From Patiria miniata (taxonomy: Eukaryota; Echinodermata; Asteroidea; Valvatida; Asterinidae), in assembly GCF_015706575.1 (NCBI RefSeq), contig NW_024037048.1:11611512-11675511 (forward strand): a stretch of DNA of 64,000 nt. Reading direction: 5' to 3'. Both the position numbers and the translations under genes were made by a program. The notes beneath the pieces are model-generated. The model was not told the origin of the DNA and did not search any database. It was given only the letters and a program-made list of their open reading frames with translations. Shown here in pieces: positions 57,701-64,000 of this stretch (positions are counted from its first letter, which is position 1; every line of letters starts with the position of its first letter).

Positions 57701-60700
57701 GTGGTTTTAAACGGTTGATAAAACACCACTAAAACACCACTGCGTTCTGTGCCAATCTCCATGAAAGTAGATTTTTAGCGCTACGCGTGAGGCACATACC
57801 ACAGACATAGCCAGAGGGGTGTTTCAAACATGAAGTAAAATTGTTGAACGAAATCAGAATTTTGTCAATATTTGACTTATTTTCACTTTTTGACCGAAAA
57901 TGTATTGATGAATTAGGTCCCTAACCGGTATTAACCCTAACCCACCTCACTCCTCCAAAATCCTCCTGGCGGTTTTGGAGGATTCTAGAGGATTGAGGAT
58001 GAATGGTGATTGAATCACATGAGGATTCTGGAGGATTGAGGATGAATGGTGATTGAATCAAATGAGGATTGAGGATGAATGGTGATTGAAGCACATGAGG
58101 ATTTTGGAGGATTGAGGATGAATGGTGATTGAAGCACAAGAGGATTTTGGAGGATTGAGGATGAATGCATTTTGAGGCAGGACTGTCTGATGATTTTGAA
58201 GGATTTGGCGTTGGTTATCCTTCATTTAAACACGAGTGCAAAGTTTTGGGATGAGGAGGATTTTGGAGGATTGAGGATGAATGCATTTTGAGGCAGGACT
58301 GTCTGACAATTTTGAAAAATTTAGGCGGAGTTGCAAAATTTTGGAAAATTTTGGAGGATTTTGGAGGATTGAGGATGGTTGTAAGCAACAAGGGCCTAGG
58401 GGGTTAGGGTTAAACGTACTTTCAATATTTATTCACTTATTGAGATATCAATCACCATGTTTTAAACGCACTGCTCAATCTATCAAAAAACTTCAAATCT
58501 AGGTGTTGAATTTTGCACACTTTATATAATTGGAGTCAGGGCTGGGTCATATACTTGGCAAAAATCTTACCACGAACTTGAAAACAAAACCGTGACATTA
58601 ATTAAAGGAATTTGCAAATCATGACACATTTCAACTCCAGCAAATTTCACCACACCTTTCAATTGAATGGGTAACGGGTAGGGTACATACCTGAGTGGAA
58701 TCCAAACTCGGCCCCACGTGATTTCAGCTTGTCATATATCCCACTGATGCGCTTTGTCGGTCTGCCTGCCCATCGCTCTTCACGTGGCCATCCAATGGCA
58801 TTGTTCATCCCATATGACTCACGTGCCTTGATACTTGTGTACTCCCTTTCAATAACAATGAAATACAACAACTACATCTCTCTAGTTCCAAATGGTATTA
58901 TTATCCATAGCATCTAGTATCTTTGCGTGGGCATCAGCAGCTCATTTTATTTGCACCACATTTATATTCCATTGCGTAACATTTCAGTTAGTCTATGGAA
59001 TATCCCCTTGCAAAGTATTAAAGGGCCTATGATATGCGAGCAAATTTGGCCATCTCCAGATTCTGACGATTCAGCGGGTCAATCAACATAGTCCACATTT
59101 TGGATCGAAATGACGTCACAATTTCTAAAGTCAACTCTGATCGGCTGTAAAGCATAATTAGTTTAACTATTACAGTACTCACTCCAACACATTCTAACAA
59201 ACCCTGGTGTTGGAGTTTGACTGGACGAGGATTGTTAGGGTTAATATAAGGAAGTTACAGCTTTGTTTCTGAGGTGAATGAAATACTATTTTACCCTTGA
59301 CAGAATTTTGAGAGTTGACAACTGATTTCAAAGAAACCCTGATTTTTTTTTTTCAAATGCATGGTGCGCTAGGGTAATTTAATGACTGTTTTATGACTGG
59401 TAGTGGAAATATACACTGTGGTTATCCTCGTCCAAGATGTTTCAAATATTTAAAACGTTGCACAACTACGTCAAGTTTTGTGAAATCATTCATGAGTTTA
59501 TTGTTCAGCTGTTTAACAAGTTTTGGCATGGCATAAGTTGAGCAATGTGTTGTGAAATCGACTGCTATCATGGTTATTACATGATGGCATTGCATACAAG
59601 TAAATGGAGTCAGGTTGGCATAGCGGTACTTTCCTCGCCTTCCACCGCTGTGACCCGGGTTCGAATCCCGCCTGAATTTCCCCAGAATATTCCTCTGGGC
59701 TTTTCCTCCCACCTCTAAAACTGTACTTTCTTCTCATTGTCTTCTCTCCACAGGTTTCTTCAGGCTTGCGAGCTACAGTGCCTAGGGCACTTTTGAGGAA
59801 TCCTTGGTTTCATTACCAGAAATATATAATAGTAACAATACTAAAAATATCTCCTTTTATTCTCTTTTTATTAATGCTAAGACGGTACGTACAAGGAGTT
59901 GTAAAAAAAAATCTTAAAATTTGAAGCCAAACCATCTACTTAGCAATGTACTTTTCTCACTTCAAGAAGTTGTTTTATATCCACAGTTTTATTTAATATA
60001 TTCATATTTGTATTTACTATAATGTCCCTGCCTGACAGACCACACATACTCACCAAAGAGATTTATTCACATGGTGCTACCGCAAACCTTTCTTGCCTTA
60101 CTATAATGTTCATTGCATTTTTCGGTTTATTTCATGTACTACACTTTTAATTTGGCCTCAGGGCCAGAATTGGTGTAAAAACAAATAAATCTAAATCCAA
60201 ATTCTTGAAACTTTCTTGTAGTGTAAAATATTGAACTAACCCACCTGGTTGTCCAGTTGCCATAGCGATTGGCATCTATCTCCACGAGATCATAGGGAGG
60301 CTCCCCATCAATCATCCAGTCGCTAAGGTACTTGCCAATACCCCCAGAATGAATTATGCCGTATCTGAAATAACAAAATAGTACCAAAAAAAATCTCCCT
60401 TTAACTCCTTCGTAAATACTCCCCTCCCCAAACTTTTTAACTTTAAACTCGTTGCGTGCCAAGGAAAAGGACGTTAGCTGCCAAGGCATGTACAAAACAT
60501 GTTTCGAGATAATCCCATTTCTAAATAAATAAAACTGCAGAAGGGAAAAGTGTCACTCGTGAAATTTGTTAATATTTGGAATAAGATTGTGCATTTTGAT
60601 TTCAAAATATTACTTAATTTTGAAGTTAGCAGTATGTATACTATTATTGGATTCCATCATGTTGATAAGCACACTTTAAACATCTTTTGTTACAATAGGC

Positions 60701-63700
60701 ATTGTAACAATCAATGTTTGCAATAGCCAACATTGATTTTTAGGTTTTCATCACTCAAAATTAATGTAACACCTTGGAATGTCGTGCACAATGTTTGCCT
60801 GCAAATCAGTGCAACCATGCATGTGGATTCGGTGAGAAACTTGTCTGGAAAATGCAATTATTAAATTTTGGAGAAAAACATACACTTTGAGAAAAAAAAT
60901 TTTAAACATTAAAAAACATCGGGAATAGAGTGAAAATCAAGGCGGGCAATGAATAAAACCAAAAAGTCAATGTTGCATGGCGTAGTAGTTACACTTACTA
61001 GTCGATACATACGAACTGTAACCGCCCATATTACGTGTCAACAGAATGTTCAACTGAAGTTCATCCACATGAACAAACAGTATTGCGTTATACCCGCAAC
61101 CCCTTATTTTGACCTCTGCCCATTTCTGTCCCATTTTGCCAAAATGCCTCACATATTAACACGTAATGGTATAACAATCAGTAACAGTAAAAAAAAAACA
61201 ATGAAATTTATAGACAACAGCCTTACATAAATGTTTTGCAACATAAGCATAAGTGGATAATGGGTCAACCAAGGCATGGGACTGCAACAATATCTGCAAA
61301 TGTGTATGCAATGGCAAGAAGAATGGTTTACCCTGAGCCACAGGCCAGCCAGAAGTTCCTGAGTCCTTGGTAAGGTCCTATCATGCCTAAGACATCAGGG
61401 CTATAGGTGATAGGTCCACAGACGACGCTCTGGATGTCAGCATTCTGGAGGACTGGTACGCGTTGCATGGCCCCTTCCACATGCTCCATCAGTCGATCTA
61501 CATCACTCTCAAATAACTCCTTACCAAAACCTACAATTAATGGTACAAGGGGTTTCTTTCACTGCATAAATAAATGCAAGCCATCTACACTGAGTAAAAA
61601 AAACACGAAACCCAAATGTTGGGACCAATGTTTTAGTGAAGTTCTGCATGTCCCACTTTCAAAATCTAGGATATGAAAGCCCAATTCATATGCTTTCTTT
61701 TAGTACAAGAATCATTTCAATCACACATGCAATTTTAAAGTTACGGAATTTTAAACACAACCATCAGATCACAAAAAGGTGAGAGTTCTTTCAGCAAAAC
61801 GAAAACAAATCACATAGGGAATTGTTTTCATTTTGCTGAAAGAACGCACACCTTTTTGTGATCCGTGGACAGAACTTTAAAACAGTGGTTGTGTTTAAAA
61901 CTTCAAAAGTACAAAATTGTGACGTCATTTCGATCAGAAATGTGAAAAAGCTGTTGATTGGTCAATTTGGCTGCCATGTTTTTGTAATACAACAATGGGT
62001 TACGGAAGACCTGATAGAAGGTGCCCGCTGAATGGTCAAAATCTCCAGGTCAAGATGCAGTTTTGTTTTGCATAATTAATCGCCAAATCTACCCGCATAT
62101 CATAAACCCTCGCTGTGCAAGGCGACATCCCATAGACTAATTCCCTACCTGGGGGAACACCGTCTTTTATCCAGTTGTCTTGAAGTTTCATCTTATGGCT
62201 CTTCTCATAGGGTCCCATCAGCAGGCCTGACCGCTCCTGCCTCAAGTAGTAGGAATTCTCCAGATCCCTGATGACTGGTGGTTCTTGCTTCAAGGCTTGG
62301 ACCTCCGGGATGGCCGAGGTGATGAGATACTGATGCTGGATGGCTATCATCGGCAGCTCCAGGCCGACCATACGACCCACGTCGGTAGCCCAGAAACCTG
62401 GTGCAACAAAGAAGGGGGGCAAACAGGGATGTCAAGTCTGAGTGTGACCCGCTCTGCGCAAAGGAGTCTGGTTGGGGCAAAACTGACGTTTTGAGTTAAC
62501 TACATTAGTGAATTTGGAATCATGATCTCAGCTTTCATTTGGTATATCACGGATCTCTCTAGGATATTTGGTTGCACTGCTGTGCTTGTTTCATTCTGTC
62601 CTATTCTTACAAAGCTAGAAACGTCTCAACGGAGAAAAGAAGGGTTTGAAACATGACAGATATACTGTAACTAAACCAAGAAAAGCACCAAAAATCCTCA
62701 TTTTCGTCAATATCTAAATTTCTGTGTATTATCAAACAGCCAAAATAAAACAAAAACCAAAAATCTAAATTGCAATCAAATGTTCACTGTTTTTATTTCA
62801 AAATGGCAAAAGCTTGAATTCAAATTATGCGACATCCGACTCACTTTTGCAGAGTGGGTCACAAGTGTCTGATCATTTTGATTTGGTTCTGACAGCACTC
62901 TCAGTATGCATTTATTTTCTCTGTAATTTATATCCCCTGATTTCACTGTTATGAAAAACTGTTACCAGTCCGATTCCACTAACCCTTACCTTCCCAAATC
63001 CTCTTTGCAAAATGAAGTATTTTGAGGCTATATGGCAAAATTGTGTGACTGATTTTGGAGGACGCAGTGTGTCAAAGTCTTGGGCCAAACCTTGTGTTGT
63101 TAATGCTCATCCGTGCGTAAATTTAGGCCTATATTATACTAGAAATCCTCCACACTGCTCCAGGATGTGGCCGTTGGAAGATTTTACAGGATTAAGGATG
63201 GTTCCTAGCCATAAGGGCCTGGGGGGTAGGGTTAATAGCGACATACATGTACTCCACATATTGGACTTACCTGCAGCATTCACGACGTGTTTAGCTTGCA
63301 GTGTGCCGTGTTCTGTTTCTACATCCCAGCCCCCATCACTGCGCTGCTTCAGGCCTTGCGTACTCACCGGCATGTAGATCTCGGCTCCGTATTTGCGTGC
63401 ACCAATGGCGTAGGCTTGGGTCAGAGAGTAAGGGTCAATGTGGCCACAGCCTGGGTTATACAGACCACCCAATATCTACAGGCAAAAGGGTGGGCAATAT
63501 CCCAAGATTAGTGACATTTGAGAACAGGTGTAGCTTGTTTTGTTTGCATGTAATCCTCACCTTTCATTATAAACACACGTGTACACCAAATCATCTAGAT
63601 ATGAAAATGTCAAATATTTTTGGTACAAGTCAATTTCTACTAAACTTCAACAAAAATCTCCTATTAAAAATTGTGGAAACTATTGGTTTCATCACAAGTA

Positions 63701-64000
63701 ATCAAACAAATGTGACCTCCCAACACAAAACGAATAAGCTGTAAAGTAGCATGTATGTTTTGCAATATTCATTTGAATAAATACGTTGAACACATGTCAT
63801 TGAATTATTCGTCCCAATGCATAGTGCCACACCCCCCCCCCCACCACCAGTCTTACCCCGTCCATGTTGAGCAGAGGATGGATTTCAGCCACCTTCTCTG
63901 GCCCAATCAGTTCCTGCACTGCTTTATTCCAGCCGGCCCGAGCCATCTGGTACCTGGCCTCGTCCATGCGGTCTGGTGTAGTGATGAGACGCAGGCTACC
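48568..64000 (-). CDS. DMGDH: Dimethylglycine dehydrogenase, mitochondrial (5' part beyond window)
   Basis: Exons in transcript order: 64000-63857, 63475-63271, 62397-62149, 61530-61332, 60364-60245, 58845-58691, 56593-56376, 55225-55095, 54045-53828, 51080-50923, 50093-50034, 49470-49333, 48762-48568. They join to 2190 nt (729 residues plus stop) in one frame with GT/AG. The enzyme oxidises dimethylglycine to sarcosine in the mitochondrial matrix, passing the methyl group to tetrahydrofolate and electrons to ETF. Visible parts: most of the FAD oxidoreductase domain (G-L-Y-N-P-G-x-[21 protein letters not shown]), the linker, and the aminomethyltransferase-like folate domain with its C-terminal barrel (I-S-Y-T-G-E-L-G-W-E, P-L-E-A-G-L, D-F-V-G-K). 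Against the 866-residue human protein about 137 N-terminal residues are missing, including the His that binds FAD covalently. G-H-I-D-P-Y and R-Q-E-R-S-G-L fit DMGDH better than sarcosine dehydrogenase. Confidence 0.93.
49333..49470 (-). CDS. DMGDH: DMGDH exon, D-F-V-G-K segment
   Basis: Encodes [10 protein letters not shown] and [14 protein letters not shown]-terminal barrel begins here. Confidence 0.93.
50034..50093 (-). CDS. DMGDH: DMGDH 60-bp exon, P-L-E-A-G-L segment
   Basis: Twenty codons, phase 0 at both ends, encoding [12 protein letters not shown]. Skipping it would keep the frame. Confidence 0.9.
50923..51080 (-). CDS. DMGDH: DMGDH exon, E-L-G-W-E segment
   Basis: Encodes [20 protein letters not shown] and E-K-G-F-R-M-W-G, all strongly conserved in the folate domain. 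Confidence 0.93.
51811..52329. mobile_element. TTAA-flanked MITE, sister of 8214-8735
   Basis: TTAAAGGGAAGATACAACAT at the left, TGTACATTCCCTTTAA at the right, with a central perfect palindrome (half CCAACGCTGGTCGG). Same length as the sister copy. In a DMGDH intron. Confidence 0.7.
52501..53519. mobile_element. Inverted-repeat element, AGGCCAAAAAAAA ends, about 1 kb
   Basis: AGGCCAAAAAAAAGAATAG and AGTTCTGCTTCCGG at the left are inverted at the right (CGGAAGCAGAACT, TTTTTTTTGGCCT). CGACCGACCCTATTTTT lies inside both ends. The middle has no convincing ORF. In a DMGDH intron. Confidence 0.65.
53828..54045 (-). CDS. DMGDH: DMGDH exon, R-I-S-Y-T-G segment
   Basis: Encodes [18 protein letters not shown] and V-R-I-S-Y-T-G. 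Confidence 0.93.
54476..54625. mobile_element. Complete 150-bp MITE with TA ends
   Basis: TAGACCTGAGACGTAATGA at the left pairs with TCATTACGTCTTAGGTCTA at the right. Inner arms TTTGTTTACATATG and CACATGTAAACAAAG also pair. TA at both edges fits a mariner-type target. Confidence 0.75.
55095..55225 (-). CDS. DMGDH: DMGDH exon, M-L-S-P-K-G-R-V segment
   Basis: Encodes [14 protein letters not shown] and F-L-I-I-T-G-S-G; acceptor TCTAG, donor GTCAGC. Confidence 0.92.
56017..56075. repeat. Overlapping alternative hairpins
   Basis: CTAACAATCAACATTCT pairs with AGAATGTTGATTGTTAG, while GGCCTTCC pairs with GGAAGGCC using the right arm as loop, so the two foldings exclude each other. Confidence 0.7.
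56376..56593 (-). CDS. DMGDH: DMGDH exon, start of folate-binding domain
   Basis: Encodes [22 protein letters not shown] and D-I-T-P-F-A-K-F, the opening of the aminomethyltransferase-like fold. Confidence 0.93.
56728..57107 (+). mobile_element. MITE, near-full copy of 22760-23133
   Basis: Same ends and body (TGGTATGCGCGCGC, AACTCACTGGTTTGACTGGA, GGGCACCATTTGCAGTCATC). TA flanks the AGGCC/GGCCT termini. In a DMGDH intron. Confidence 0.75.
57932..58412. mobile_element. Element with TTAACCCTAACCC ends and GAGGATT minisatellite
   Basis: Left TTAACCCTAACCC and right GGGTTAGGGTTAA are exact inverted, telomere-like ends. The body is a tandem array of a 30-50-bp unit with GGAGGATTGAGGATGAATG. In a DMGDH intron. 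Confidence 0.65.
58691..58845 (-). CDS. DMGDH: DMGDH exon, linker segment
   Basis: Encodes [10 protein letters not shown] and [12 protein letters not shown], the conserved linker between oxidase and folate domains. Confidence 0.93.
59608..59830 (+). mobile_element. tRNA-derived SINE
   Basis: The head GTCAGGTTGGCATAGCGGT looks like an A box, and GGGTTCGAATCCCG 47 bases later is a near-perfect B box. CAGG and CCTG arms recall an acceptor stem. A non-tRNA body and AT-rich tail follow. The anticodon arm does not fold properly, so this is not a tRNA gene. Confidence 0.6.
60245..60364 (-). CDS. DMGDH: DMGDH exon, Y-G-I-I-H-S-G-G segment
   Basis: Encodes the FAD-binding [13 protein letters not shown] and [10 protein letters not shown]. 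Confidence 0.93.
61332..61530 (-). CDS. DMGDH: DMGDH exon, G-P-I-T-Y-S-P-D segment
   Basis: Encodes [14 protein letters not shown] and [12 protein letters not shown]; too short and split to stand out as an ORF. Donor GTAAAC. Confidence 0.92.
61590..61905. mobile_element. Foldback MITE, relative of 15373-15851, right end truncated
   Basis: AAACCCAAATGTTGGGACC, AAAATCTAGGATATGAAAGC and TTTTAAACACAACCA in order, with the inverted AGAACTTTAAAACAGTGGTT near 61872. In a DMGDH intron. Confidence 0.65.
62149..62397 (-). CDS. DMGDH: DMGDH exon, Q-H-Q-Y and Y-Y-L-R-Q-E segment
   Basis: Encodes [21 protein letters not shown] and G-L-L-M-G-P-Y-E, typical of the substrate side of this oxidase family. 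Confidence 0.93.
62983..63237. mobile_element. Dispersed repeat, relative of 57932-58412
   Basis: Left CTAACCCTTACC, right GGGGGGTAGGGTTAA; internal GCCAAACCTTGTGTTG and CACTGCTCCAGGATGTG match 7627-7865. Confidence 0.55.
63271..63475 (-). CDS. DMGDH: DMGDH exon, G-H-I-D-P segment
   Basis: Encodes [16 protein letters not shown] and H-V-V-N-A-A-G; the last is the conserved strand of the FAD domain. The Cys in P-G-C-G is Asp in the human protein. Confidence 0.92.
63857..64000 (-). CDS. DMGDH: DMGDH first visible exon (partial)
   Basis: Encodes [13 protein letters not shown] to H-P-L-L-N-M-D-G, phase 0 end at GTAAGA. Confidence 0.9.

Noticed and set aside
59608..59680. Second tRNA gene
   Set aside because: A and B boxes are present, but the anticodon and D arms do not fold; called a SINE.
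48568..64000. Sarcosine dehydrogenase instead of dimethylglycine dehydrogenase
   Set aside because: [16 protein letters not shown] and the short C-terminus follow the DMGDH pattern much more closely.

Overview
The window is intron-rich animal genomic DNA. Coding exons are 60 to 249 bp with canonical GT/AG splice sites. Introns run from a few hundred bases to about 2.9 kb and are full of short inverted-repeat elements, microsatellites and poly-G/poly-C runs. A marine invertebrate, perhaps a deuterostome, is my best guess from the repeat style and the vertebrate-like exon phases and protein sequences. The species cannot be fixed from the sequence. There is no sign of bacterial gene organisation.

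Three protein genes and one tRNA gene are supported. (1) 1-9000, plus strand: the 3' nine exons of a gamma-glutamyltransferase (glutathione hydrolase) gene, cut by the left edge. (2) 19347-36516, plus strand: a complete 11-exon tandem paralogue encoding 616 residues. The duplicated block starts left of the window and runs past each stop codon to about 10490 and about 37970, so the repeat unit is about 24.5 to 27.5 kb. (3) 48568-64000, minus strand: the last 13 exons of dimethylglycine dehydrogenase, 729 residues visible, with the N-terminal part beyond the right edge. (4) 43021-43128, plus strand: a tRNA-Tyr(GTA) gene with a 35-nt intron.

Both transferase copies keep intact reading frames, matching splice phases and the autoprocessing threonine. 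They differ at substrate-binding positions: copy 1 has the usual Arg in the R-E-x-A-P motif, copy 2 has Lys. The comparison also dates insertions. A hAT-like element with a perfect 8-bp target-site duplication sits in a copy 2 intron, and copy 1 shows the empty site.

The rest is mobile and repetitive DNA. 9001-19346 holds downstream duplicated sequence, tandem repeats and a 3.7-kb inverted-repeat structure (12864-16602). 36517-48567 holds hAT-like, G-rich and short-unit arrays, a nested perfect palindrome, the tRNA, a decayed reverse-transcriptase fragment and a captured RecQ-like helicase exon. A recurring theme is small elements whose body is made of many copies of a short motif resembling their own ends. 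I found no CRISPR array, virus or operon. The genes act in separate pathways: glutathione turnover at the cell surface, and mitochondrial choline/one-carbon metabolism.
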